Assembly: GCA_001917855.1 (NCBI GenBank) | Contig: MNEU01000086.1 | Location: 1-60,920, forward strand | Source of the DNA: Armatimonadetes bacterium 13_1_40CM_64_14 | Lineage (GTDB): Bacteria; Sysuimicrobiota; Sysuimicrobiia; Sysuimicrobiales; Kaftiobacteriaceae | DNA length: 60,920 bases | Direction of reading: 5' to 3' | Shown here: piece by piece, positions 46,101 to 53,284 of the stretch | How the letters are laid out: each line of letters opens with the position of its first letter | Position numbering within the stretch: the first letter of the stretch is position 1 | Position numbers and translations under genes: made by a program | The notes under the pieces: generated by a model | Told to the model about the DNA's origin: nothing | The model's input: only the letters and a program-made list of their open reading frames with translations | The model's database searches: none

Positions 46101-46248
46101 GTGGAGACAGGCAGGGATCCTGTTTCTCGGCGGACAGGTCCGAGGGGGGTTTTTCACCCGTAGGACTCACCGGGAGGGCAACGAGTTCTTGGCGCTACGA
46201 TGGGACCAGATCCGCTCGTTTCTCCCCCCGCAGGTCCCAAAGCTCTAA
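43165..46248 (+). CDS. VirD4/TraG-type coupling protein with a long C-terminal extension
   Basis: Coupling proteins bring the DNA-protein substrate to the secretion channel. Two membrane segments (about 12-38 and 99-122) precede the ATPase core: Walker A GVTGVGKTSGL near 196, Walker B FLLDELGVLGLIP near 473, and FVIATQDRKQLIDVYG. After about residue 640 comes an extra part: a Pro-rich linker (about 690-750) and two modules (VETVLSGTLRDERLTPG onward; LREFLRALDQAGRHFIG onward). At 1027 residues it is far longer than the usual 600-700. Confidence 0.9.
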   Translation: MRDPTFPSRLPGWSLMISALVAGLLGTHVSMVAFAHYALGNTESWIWDLASGEGWQVGAVLARCTSTTLFANSSLPSTADYLWCRQWWLMFHRWTGGPGGWFFGATMLLIVVGGASAYLFALTRLVPEGPARRRTTTYATRDELRSFLRPRGTPPEAMADAGALPLGHTVPDKGRPHRVDVWLPLPYRCQHIWILGVTGVGKTSGLIKRWLATDARLDGRHVPAMMSTVAVDVKDPDLWEFAAPIAMQYDRRVIRWSPMSSDSAGHNFLDYVHTVGDALDTAETILSNDTEYNRKDPYWRQTELTMLATTIQLVCEESPDRLLGTFLQDKMRNILGVVPPPRSLAFILGLSHLHPSEFMAYIEHVDGGRAVWRDRYSKVFQARDDKTVGAWQGLQNVLIIFRDPDVIAATSRSDFHLSVVARQPTTLIIGLPRKPGSRRRVLTALFLRQLLQELDDLVRARESQKLPVPITFLLDELGVLGLIPTFQDFVATYRDMGVSFVIATQDRKQLIDVYGETKADTLIANLHTRIIFGRDLRPEQADEICQALGETIVPEPGVQYEHKSPLSIARRGTRIVYQVRRLLEPNELRAMPEFRAVVVLPGDIKATVGLSPVHTDPLYRGMTRRISSIEALRHDIRMDRVLGRLTATPRIRCPLTTLPHPGALVTAETPIEPPRGPAIGTADDLVDELLKLQDPAPLPRDQSLLESGGRTAAPPSKPRQLPPTDLPPPAPVEEPAPPILDSPAPPSGPSATLAPVVVRHLRPPESPMEAFVETVLSGTLRDERLTPGSPHGWVCAERRSEFLVPWGFLRDWGFKTKQRFTELEATWTRDGLVRGRGSVVVNGRWVTCLLFTETAALQLPEDLRGLLAQSFAPVPANEVRPSKTRVLMHGNPDPSGRGGSSRSTQSSPPLPELREFLRALDQAGRHFIGHPARDEQLPVHGRWQARSKDGSVVLLAERHVAEAMFKSIGVMEIRRVLTQWRQAGILFLGGQVRGGFFTRRTHREGNEFLALRWDQIRSFLPPQVPKL

Positions 46249-46614
46249 GGGGATCCCTTGCGGTATTGGTACGGTCTGCGCCGTGTGTATCTCGACGGCC
46301 CGTACCACCCCTGAAGCGTGGCCCCTGCGCCCTTCAGGACTGGTCGGAGCGGTTCGCCTAATCAGTTGCGGGACTAGGCTCGTACCACCGCGCCCTACTA
46401 GAGCCTTGGGCTTCGTGGTGCGGAACTGGAGGATTGGTGGGACCTGCGGGGCATTTTGTGCGCCTGACGGCGTAGTTTTAGCGGTGCAAATGTGATTACC
46501 CAAACGAAATGGTGCAGGGTCTTGTTACTGGGGTCACAAGGGATCGAGACTTTGATTTTCACGTCATAGTACGGCTGGTTAGTGTTCTTCATTCCACGCT
46601 GAGGAGGTCCAGTC
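46249..46614 (+). other. Non-coding gap with nested inverted and direct repeats, candidate oriT or RNA
   Basis: No credible gene is present. TGGTACGG (46267-46274) and CCGTACCA (46300-46307) are an 8-bp inverted repeat; CCTGAAG (46310-46316) and CTTCAGG (46332-46338) form a second one directly after it; AGGCTC (46376-46381) and GAGCCT (46401-46406) a third. CGTACCACC occurs twice, at 46301 and 46381. Such clusters are usual at transfer origins, and the place next to the coupling-protein gene fits. A structured leader for ssb is the alternative. Confidence 0.5.
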
Positions 46615-47010
46615 ATGAATACTGTGGTGCTCATTGGTCGGTTGACCAGAGATCCGGAGCTGCGGCACGTGCCCAGTGGTCAGCCGGTAGCAAGCTTTAC
46701 ACTAGCTGTGGACCGGGCATTTACAACCGAGAGGGGAAGGGGCACGGCCGACTTTATCCCTGTTGTTGCTTGGCGCAAGTCCGCGGAGCTGGTGTCCATG
46801 TATTTGTCGAAGGGTCGCCTAGTGGCCGTGGAAGGCCGCCTGCACATTCGGTTCTACAAAGCACAGGACGGGCGGAGGCAGAAGGCCGCTGAGGTAGTGG
46901 CCAACCGTATCCAGTTTCTGGATCGTAAGAAGGGGAAGGATGTGCTAACTGTAGAGCAGCCAACGATTGACGCTGAGACGGATACGGGTGCCGAGGACGC
47001 TCCTGCATAG
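46615..47010 (+). CDS. ssb: Single-stranded DNA-binding protein (element copy)
   Basis: The 131-residue protein begins MNTVVLIGRLTRDPELRHVP and has VVAWRKSAELVSMYLSKGRL and VEGRLHIRFY, the SSB OB-fold signatures. The C terminus is acidic but ends AEDAPA, not the usual DDDIPF, so partner binding may differ. GAGGAGGTCC precedes the ATG. Being among transfer genes it probably coats element DNA during transfer or replication. Confidence 0.93.
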   Translation: MNTVVLIGRLTRDPELRHVPSGQPVASFTLAVDRAFTTERGRGTADFIPVVAWRKSAELVSMYLSKGRLVAVEGRLHIRFYKAQDGRRQKAAEVVANRIQFLDRKKGKDVLTVEQPTIDAETDTGAEDAPA

Positions 47011-47091
47011 CAGGCGGGGTTTCTTGTAGGGAGCAGAACGACAGACGATGTAGCATGGCTATCCGGGGAAGTACCAGCGCATACGAGCTGC

Positions 47092-47802
47092 ATGCTCAAC
47101 ATGTTTAGGAAAAGCACCCGCATGCGAGATCTCACTCTGGTCTCTGATGAGAGCCCACGAAACCGCCTTGCGGTCGCGGGACCTGCGGCTCTTGCGGTGC
47201 GGGAGTTGCTCGAGTTGATCCTTGGCAGAGGGAAGCTGAGGAAACAAGGTCGATGTCCTGCCGACGAACTCGCCGCTGCGTTTCCGTCTCTTTCCGCGTT
47301 AGACGCCGCAACTCTTGAGGATTTTGCCGCTATTGTCGGGCAGCACAATGCGGGAAGACTCGCCGCTGCCCTAGAGTTAGGACGGCGCATCCGGATTAGT
47401 GCTGTGGGTACCCGACCGGTCATCCAGACGGCAGTGGACGTATACCAGTTGCTGGGTTCTGAAATGGGAAGGCTCGATCGTGAACACTTCCGAACCATCT
47501 TGTTGAATACAAAAAATCGGGTAATCCGTGTGTGTACTGTCTCAATTGGTGGGCTGAGCCAAGCGCCCGTGCATCCGCGAGAGGTGTTTAAAGACGCCAT
47601 TAAGCATGGGGCATGTGCGATGATTGTGGTTCACAATCATCCATCGGGCGATGCTACGCCGAGTGCTGAGGACAATATGATCACGGACCAGCTCGCCGCG
47701 GCTGGTAAGCTGGTAGGTATCCCCCTACTTGACCATATCATCATCGGCGATGGACAGTATGTGAGTCTCCGCGAAAAGGGCCTCCTCTCCTCGCCCCCCT
47801 AG
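47092..47802 (+). CDS. radC: RadC-like JAB-domain protein
   Basis: RadC family proteins carry a JAB1/MPN metalloprotease-like fold. The 236-residue protein has a helix-hairpin-helix-like N half and the family motif HNHPSGDATPSAED near residue 180, holding the zinc ligands, with the upstream Glu in the APVHPREVFKDAIKHGA region. Element-borne copies are common in integrative elements and phages; role unproven. ATG 47104 or 47122 could also be the start. Confidence 0.92.
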   Translation: MLNMFRKSTRMRDLTLVSDESPRNRLAVAGPAALAVRELLELILGRGKLRKQGRCPADELAAAFPSLSALDAATLEDFAAIVGQHNAGRLAAALELGRRIRISAVGTRPVIQTAVDVYQLLGSEMGRLDREHFRTILLNTKNRVIRVCTVSIGGLSQAPVHPREVFKDAIKHGACAMIVVHNHPSGDATPSAEDNMITDQLAAAGKLVGIPLLDHIIIGDGQYVSLREKGLLSSPP

Positions 47803-48010
47803 CTGTGCGCGGTGTGGCGCAGGCGGTTCGTTAGGACATCCTCGGCTCATGATCTAGACCACTGAAGCCAGATCAACCTCCGATAGGATTCCGTGCTTTC
47901 CGCCGGTCGACGCTTAGTTGCCGTCTTGGACATATGTTGGGCGCTTCGGTGGCCAATGTTACTCTAAGCATTCTCGAGGAACTTTCAGTGGTCCACAGGG
48001 AGGGTTCAAA
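47803..48010 (+). promoter_or_regulatory. Leader with a 10-bp long-range inverted repeat before the second ATPase gene
   Basis: GACCACTGAA (47857-47866) and TTCAGTGGTC (47984-47993) are perfect complements separated by 117 bp. The right arm ends 4 bp before the GGGAGGG ribosome site at 47998-48004, so folding could close off a whole domain and influence translation of the gene at 48011. Confidence 0.5.
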
Positions 48011-50032
48011 GTGTGGGATCAGATTGTCATGTTGTGGCTGACCGCCATCTTTCTTAGTGTTATCGCGTGGTCCCGTGCTCGGGGCGCCAACAGGCGCCAA
48101 GCGATGAAGAGTGTTGTGCGACTCATTGGATACGGGGTGCCTATCGTGTTGGCGTGGGAATGGTTCGATGCATTGCCGCTTGGCGGGATCCTGGCCAAGA
48201 CGGCCCTCGTCGCCGGATTGCTATGGTGTCTAGCTTACCGCCTGTGGACCAGGGCGTTTCTCGCGTGGCGCATTCGGGGTCAGCAAGGCCAACGGCTCCG
48301 CGCTCTGGCTTCTGGGGAGCAAGATCCTCGGGATCTTGGCCGCCTCAAGTGGTCACAGGTCATCTATGACCGTGAACAAGCACTTGCTCCTTACCTGCGC
48401 GAAGAAGCAGGCGCTTACTGGCTGGCGCGTTCCGATCCGCTCCCGGGCAGGCGCTGGTTGGGACTGACGTTGTCTCGGGCGTACGATGTGGCAGTCCCAA
48501 AAGATCTCATGCTGCGCCATGTACTCATTCTTGGCTCGACCGGCGCGGGGAAAACACGCACGGCTCTGCAGGGGATCGTCGAGCAGCAGATCGCACGGGG
48601 ATTGGGCGCGCTTGTCCTGCAATTCAAGCACGACGAGCTATTTTACCGAAGCGTTCTAGATGCTGTTGCGCGCGCTGGCCGGGAAGCGGAGTGCATCTAC
48701 TTCAGCCTCCGAAGCGATGACGAGAGCCGAACGGCGGCCTGGAATCCCCTTGACTGGCCAAATTCAGCCGAGGTTGCTGAAGCTGTGGTGCACGCGACCC
48801 TCGATGATCTCGCCGCCCTACGCTATTTTGCCGCGCAAAATCTTGATGCGCTCGGGGTTGTCCTCGACGGCGCCAGGCGTCGGGGGGAAACGCTCAGCTT
48901 TGGGCGGCTGGCGGACCTGCTCGCACAAACCGGCCGATCGGGTGCCGGGCAGCCGCTCCTGGCGTACCTGCGGTCGTTTCCTGACCTACGAGCTCGGGCC
49001 CAGAGGGTGCGGTGGGATCACGCCAGTGAGCTCAAGATGCTGGCGGCGCAGTTGGGACGGTTTGCGGCCTTGACGCCGGCTCCGGGCCGCGTCGCGTTTG
49101 ACCTTCGGACCGCGGTGCAACAAGGGCAGGTCGTGTTGGTGAACCTGGATGCCACGACTTTCCCGAAGGCTGCGCGATGCGTGGGGCGGCTTTTCATCGC
49201 AGCGTTATCTGCCGCATATTCGGGCCTTCGGCGCACCGAGGACGACCGCGTCTATCTCGTTGCCCTCGATGAGTTTGGCCCTGTCGCCGGGCCGCATCTT
49301 TCAAGCATGCTGGGCACCGCGCGGGGGTTCGGGGTGAGTCTCGTGCTGGCAACGCAGAGTTTGGCGGACTTACGGATCGCGGGGCAACGAGAAGCTGCCG
49401 GGGCGCTTGCCGCTCAGGTCGTAGAAAACATTGGCACGCAGATCGTTTTTGGCCTCCGCAATCCCCAGGACGCAAAGTGGTGGTCGGAAGCCAGCGGCAG
49501 CGTCCTGCGTGACGAGATGACGGACGTACTCGTGGAGGGTCGTGCTGATCGGAACTACGTCAATCGACGACAGGCGTCGCAACGGGAATCGGCCGCCGTT
49601 TCGATCAACCAATTGCTCTTTACACCGCGGTCGAAGGCTTTCATTTGGATTCCATCACGGCGGTGCCTTCGTGCGCCGGGCAATCGATCAGCCTATCTGA
49701 ATCCAGAACCAGACCGTCGCAGCGTCATTCTGGGAAATTTCGTGCTTCCGTCCGATCCGAGTCCGTGGCCTCAGATCCGGGGCGGATGCATTGGAGGCAT
49801 GGGGCGGGCGCTTGCGGGGACCCAACCGATTCATCCGGTCATGCCCCACCAGCAAAGCACGTCGACATCGACGGAACCGGGGCATGCCGACCCGCCCCGC
49901 CTTTTTGGAGGGGGCGTGATTGGACGAACGTTGTTAGGGTCTATGACCTGCTCCATCGCTACCAGGGAAGGTACACGGTCACAACTTAGGGAGTGCAATG
50001 AATCCGACTCGGGAGGAGGGGTGAAGCAGTGA
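48011..50032 (+). CDS. Second TraG/TraD-like DNA-transfer ATPase
   Basis: The 673-residue protein has two N-terminal hydrophobic stretches (IVMLWLTAIFLSVIAW; a second near 45-75), Walker A LGSTGAGKTRTA near 174, Walker B YLVALDEFGPVAG near 416, and LVLATQSLADLR, a coupling-protein/TraM-recognition-type core. GTG 48011 follows GGGAGGG; the frame is open to 47918 but that part lies in the structured leader. A last 60 residues are Ser/Thr/Gly-rich. It overlaps the next gene by 4 bp. Confidence 0.85.
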   Translation: MWDQIVMLWLTAIFLSVIAWSRARGANRRQAMKSVVRLIGYGVPIVLAWEWFDALPLGGILAKTALVAGLLWCLAYRLWTRAFLAWRIRGQQGQRLRALASGEQDPRDLGRLKWSQVIYDREQALAPYLREEAGAYWLARSDPLPGRRWLGLTLSRAYDVAVPKDLMLRHVLILGSTGAGKTRTALQGIVEQQIARGLGALVLQFKHDELFYRSVLDAVARAGREAECIYFSLRSDDESRTAAWNPLDWPNSAEVAEAVVHATLDDLAALRYFAAQNLDALGVVLDGARRRGETLSFGRLADLLAQTGRSGAGQPLLAYLRSFPDLRARAQRVRWDHASELKMLAAQLGRFAALTPAPGRVAFDLRTAVQQGQVVLVNLDATTFPKAARCVGRLFIAALSAAYSGLRRTEDDRVYLVALDEFGPVAGPHLSSMLGTARGFGVSLVLATQSLADLRIAGQREAAGALAAQVVENIGTQIVFGLRNPQDAKWWSEASGSVLRDEMTDVLVEGRADRNYVNRRQASQRESAAVSINQLLFTPRSKAFIWIPSRRCLRAPGNRSAYLNPEPDRRSVILGNFVLPSDPSPWPQIRGGCIGGMGRALAGTQPIHPVMPHQQSTSTSTEPGHADPPRLFGGGVIGRTLLGSMTCSIATREGTRSQLRECNESDSGGGVKQ

Positions 50033-50856
50033 CTGACCTGACAGTTAAGCAAGCTGTTCAGGCAGACCGTGATCCGGATGTGCTCGTCTGGCTTGCGCGT
50101 CTGCAACTAGCGACTTCTGGACAGATTTCGGCGTTGGGATGGCCCGGGGATGGTGATGAGTGCAAGAAGAGACGGCTGCGCGAGGTACGAGAAGCCGGGC
50201 TGCTCGAATTTGTTCGCACTCGTCGTCGCACAGGACACCGTCTAGCCTTGTACCGCCTCACCCCAGTGGGCGCTGTCGCGGCAGCAAGGCTCATCGGCGA
50301 TGACCAGGTCATCCGTGGAGTCCGCCTTGCGGCCACAGAGGGAATTCATCTGGAACATCGGCTCCAGGTGAATGATACCGTTCTCCGGCTAGCCGATTGC
50401 TTCGGACGAGATGCGGTGGAAGTACTGCTTCCGCACCAAAGGCGCTTACGATGGCTAATATCGGGTGGAGCGTGGCACGAGGTCACCCCCGACGTTGTGT
50501 TGGTGTGTCGCAAGGCGGACGCGGCGCTCGTAATCGAGTACGACCGCGGGCTACGGAGTGTCGACAGCGTTTCTCTGCAGCTGCGACGCTATCGGGAAGC
50601 GGCCGAGCAACCAGATCTTCCCATGTGGGCGGGGCGATCGTCTATCGCATACGCGCTCCACCCTCCCTCGCCCGCGCGGGCAAGTGCGATTCTGCAAGCG
50701 GCAGCGGCCGCTGGGCTGGAGTCGCGTGTAGTCGTCGTCGCTGTCCAGGATCTGGCCTTGGTCGTCGCGGATGCTTTCGCGAAAACGCACGCGGCGTCTC
50801 CCGGACCGGCTCCGGATCCGGGATTAGAATCTCCGCCGATCGGTGCGCATTTTTGA
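50029..50856 (+). CDS. Winged-helix protein of the replication-relaxation type
   Basis: The 275-residue protein has a winged helix in residues about 18-90 (WLARLQLATSGQISALGWP, REVREAGLLEFVRTRRRTGH, YRLTPVGAVAAARL) and a C-terminal fold with HLEHRLQVNDTVLRLAD, EVTPDVVLV and LVIEYDRG, the Asp-X-Val/Glu-Tyr-Asp pattern of a nuclease-like domain in the family. It is translationally coupled to the second ATPase, which suggests that the two act together on element DNA. Confidence 0.75.
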   Translation: MTDLTVKQAVQADRDPDVLVWLARLQLATSGQISALGWPGDGDECKKRRLREVREAGLLEFVRTRRRTGHRLALYRLTPVGAVAAARLIGDDQVIRGVRLAATEGIHLEHRLQVNDTVLRLADCFGRDAVEVLLPHQRRLRWLISGGAWHEVTPDVVLVCRKADAALVIEYDRGLRSVDSVSLQLRRYREAAEQPDLPMWAGRSSIAYALHPPSPARASAILQAAAAAGLESRVVVVAVQDLALVVADAFAKTHAASPGPAPDPGLESPPIGAHF

Positions 50857-50866
50857 CCATAGCCGC

Positions 50867-50893
50867 GTTCTGGGCAGTTGTTGTTGCCCGAAC
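50867..50893 (+). repeat. Hairpin in the leader of the Clp-like gene
   Basis: GTTC (50867-50870) plus GGGCA (50872-50876) pair with TGCCC (50885-50889) plus GAAC (50890-50893), a 9-bp stem with one bulged T and a GTTGTTGT loop. No T tract follows. It may separate expression of the two neighbouring genes. Confidence 0.4.
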
Positions 50894-50983
50894 GTCGACG
50901 CGTTCTGTTCGACTGGCGCGCGTGCGAGCATCGTGGCGTGGGTGTGACGGCAGAGTTGCGTTACCAAGGAGGTGAATCGAGTC

Positions 50984-52390
50984 ATGGCTCTCGTGCACGC
51001 AGTTGGAGCGCTCCTGACGCATAGTGCAGCGGTGACCGAACGGCATCCGTTCGATGCAGCTGTGGTGATCGTCGGTTGTCTGCTCCCGCGAATTTTCCCG
51101 TTGACTGTTGGGAGGGATCTCTACTGGACGGCATGGTGGATTCTTTTGGTTTGCTGGGCCGTGGGCGGCGCTGAGGGTACCGTTTTGTGGGACAAGGTGC
51201 GCAGGACGCCTTCGCCGCAGGAACCCGGGTGGTGGTCTAGGCTGTGCGTGCGCACCGGTGAATGCGCCCGGCGGATTGCAGGTAGAGTCGGCGCGAGAAC
51301 TCTAGGTGCGGGCGCCCCTATCCCTGCCAATATTCTCACGGCCCCGAGGTTGTCCGAGGCAATCCAATCAGAAGTGTGCGCCGTTAGTCCAGAGGTGAGG
51401 GTTGAGTGGGTTGGACAACCCCAGACTGGAGCGGATAGGCATGTGTCTGACCTGAGGCGCCTCCTCACGGTCGAGGCGACGTTGAAGGCGCGGATCGTGG
51501 GGCAGGATCACGTCGCGGCCGCTATCACTAAAGCCCTTTTGCGGCGCGCAGTAGACAGCGATTCACGCCGGCCGGTGCTGTCGGTCCTCGCGGCAGGACC
51601 GACAGGTGTAGGCAAGTCGGAAACGGCAAAGGCGCTAGCCGAAATCCTGGATCGACCGCTGCTCGCCTACGACATGGCAAGCTTTGGGGAGCAGCACACC
51701 GTAGCGGCGTTGATCGGCGCCCCGCCAGGGTATGCGGGTGCCGAACGGTGTGGGCGGCTCGTAGCGGATGTGCAGCGTCACCCCAACGCTGTAGTCCTGT
51801 TAGATGAGATCGATAAAGCGCACCCCACATTGCTTGATCCATTCATGCGAGTCTTCGAAGATGGGCAGTTTACCGAACTTTCCCGGGGAGAGAGTGCAAA
51901 CTTCGGCGACACGGTCGTCATCGCAACCACCAACCTGCTCCAGCGTGAAGCGACTATCTCATGGAGCGACGACCCTGCCCAGGTGCGGCGGATGCTGCTC
52001 CAGGCACGTGCCGGCTACCCAGAGGGTCCGAGCCGTAGCTTTAGCCTGCGGCCTGAGTTGATTGCTCGTCTTGACATCACAATTCTATACAGGCCGTTAT
52101 CCGCCGCAGTTGTGGAGCGTATTGCGCACGAATACGTTCCTGCCTTCGTCCACCGTATCACGACACAGATGGGAATCCACCCGGAGGTTACAGTGGATGC
52201 TCGGTTGGTGGATGAGATCATCGGCCGTTTGGATCTCCAGTTCGGCGTTCGTGAACTCAAACGCGTGGTGGGGGAAAGACTGGGCGACGCGCTGGTGGAG
52301 GGCTATCTCCCATGGATGATGCGCGGTGAGATCCCGGTCGCGGTTGAGGTCAGAGCGACCAGCGGTCAGATTACGGCTGTATTCCGGTGA
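50984..52390 (+). CDS. Membrane-anchored single-ring Clp-type AAA+ unfoldase
   Basis: The core matches the second ATPase domain of ClpA/ClpB: Walker A GPTGVGKSETAKAL near 205, pore loop GYAG near 249, Walker B VVLLDEIDKAHP near 271, sensor 1 VVIATTNL, the arginine-finger region FSLRPELIARLD, and sensor 2 GVRELKRVVGERL. In front are hydrophobic stretches at about 26-63 (AAVVIVGCLLPRIF; WWILLVCWAVGG) and a linker, with no first ATPase ring and no ClpN domain. ATG 50984 follows AAGGAGG. The role is likely unfolding of a transfer substrate or machine part. Confidence 0.85.
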   Translation: MALVHAVGALLTHSAAVTERHPFDAAVVIVGCLLPRIFPLTVGRDLYWTAWWILLVCWAVGGAEGTVLWDKVRRTPSPQEPGWWSRLCVRTGECARRIAGRVGARTLGAGAPIPANILTAPRLSEAIQSEVCAVSPEVRVEWVGQPQTGADRHVSDLRRLLTVEATLKARIVGQDHVAAAITKALLRRAVDSDSRRPVLSVLAAGPTGVGKSETAKALAEILDRPLLAYDMASFGEQHTVAALIGAPPGYAGAERCGRLVADVQRHPNAVVLLDEIDKAHPTLLDPFMRVFEDGQFTELSRGESANFGDTVVIATTNLLQREATISWSDDPAQVRRMLLQARAGYPEGPSRSFSLRPELIARLDITILYRPLSAAVVERIAHEYVPAFVHRITTQMGIHPEVTVDARLVDEIIGRLDLQFGVRELKRVVGERLGDALVEGYLPWMMRGEIPVAVEVRATSGQITAVFR

Positions 52391-52399
52391 GGTGATGAT

Positions 52400-53011
52400 A
52401 TGCAAATCTTGGCACGAGTGAGTACATTTGCGATTGTCGGTCTCTTCTTGCTCAATGTCGCGTTGGGAGTCATTGAAGAGGTTGTTACGCATCGTGTCCA
52501 CCGGGGGGAGGCCCAGGGCGCGGGACTGCCCCGATCGGCAGGGCGAGGGTCACGCCCAGTGACGGACCTCGGGGAGGCGCTTACCGCAGATGTGCACTTC
52601 TTTGCGAACCGCGTCGTGATCGATGTGGAGGCCAAGAGGGTTCTCCGCACGCAGAGGGACTTGCGATTTGATCTGCTAGTTACTCCCCGTGCGGTTGACG
52701 GGTTCGTCATTCTCCCGATGGATCGGTTAGCGGTGGATGGGGCGAAGACTGCAATTGTCACAGAGGACGGATCTTGGCTCCACGTGAAGGCTGTATACGG
52801 CGTGGGATTGGTCTTCGATAGCGAAGTCCGTCGCAGTTCTCCAGTCTACGCGATTGGTGTGCCACGACAGGTGGAGTTGGTGTTCCCCGCCCCCTCATCG
52901 AGCAGGCGTGCAACACTACTTGTGAGGTGGGCTCCGGGAAAGGCAGTCGTGTACGCACAGGGCTGGCGAGTGGACAGGATTTTGGAAGTTTCCCTCCCCC
53001 CTCAGCCATAA
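52400..53011 (+). CDS. Membrane-anchored protein of unknown function next to the Clp-like gene
   Basis: The 203-residue protein has one N-terminal hydrophobic segment (VSTFAIVGLFLLNVALGVI) and then a beta-rich part (LTADVHFFANRVVIDVEAKR, LRFDLLVTPRAVDGFVILPM, RRATLLVRWAPGKAVVY) that would lie outside the cytoplasmic membrane. I recognise no family. It starts 9 bp after the AAA+ gene, behind GAGGTGAT, so the two are probably co-translated partners. Confidence 0.65.
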   Translation: MQILARVSTFAIVGLFLLNVALGVIEEVVTHRVHRGEAQGAGLPRSAGRGSRPVTDLGEALTADVHFFANRVVIDVEAKRVLRTQRDLRFDLLVTPRAVDGFVILPMDRLAVDGAKTAIVTEDGSWLHVKAVYGVGLVFDSEVRRSSPVYAIGVPRQVELVFPAPSSSRRATLLVRWAPGKAVVYAQGWRVDRILEVSLPPQP

Positions 53012-53284
53012 ACGCGGGGACTGAGGACATCATGTTCTGTGAATCTAGTCATCCCCTCCGGCAAAATTGGGAGCGAGATTCCCGTCGCAAGCGCTATGAC
53101 ACGACGTGATGGCGGGAGGGAGTTAAATACTGTTATATTGTTATTATACTTGCACATATGCACTCCCTGTGGTAGATTGAGGACGGTGGTCACGGGTTCC
53201 GGCCACCGGCCATCGACTCGGAGCAAGCTGCGGGTTGCCCCGGGTCCACGGGCCGCGGCTTGCTCCTCCGCGGAGGAGCAGCGC
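53012..53284 (+). promoter_or_regulatory. Structured leader with A/T-rich promoter and mutually exclusive hairpins
   Basis: AGGGAGT (53117-53123) and ACTCCCT (53162-53168) enclose an A/T-rich stretch with a possible -10, TATACT at 53145-53150. Downstream, CGGTGGTC pairs with GGCCACCG (53184-53191/53201-53208); 53220-53233 pairs with 53253-53266 over 14 bp with one G-U; and 53261-53280 is a perfect palindrome whose right half is the ribosome site GGAGGAG. The last two share 53261-53266 and exclude each other. Confidence 0.65.

Noticed and set aside
47918-48010. Start of the second ATPase gene at ATG 47918
   Set aside because: The extra 31 codons lie in a structured leader; GTG 48011 has GGGAGGG at proper spacing and leads directly into a membrane segment.
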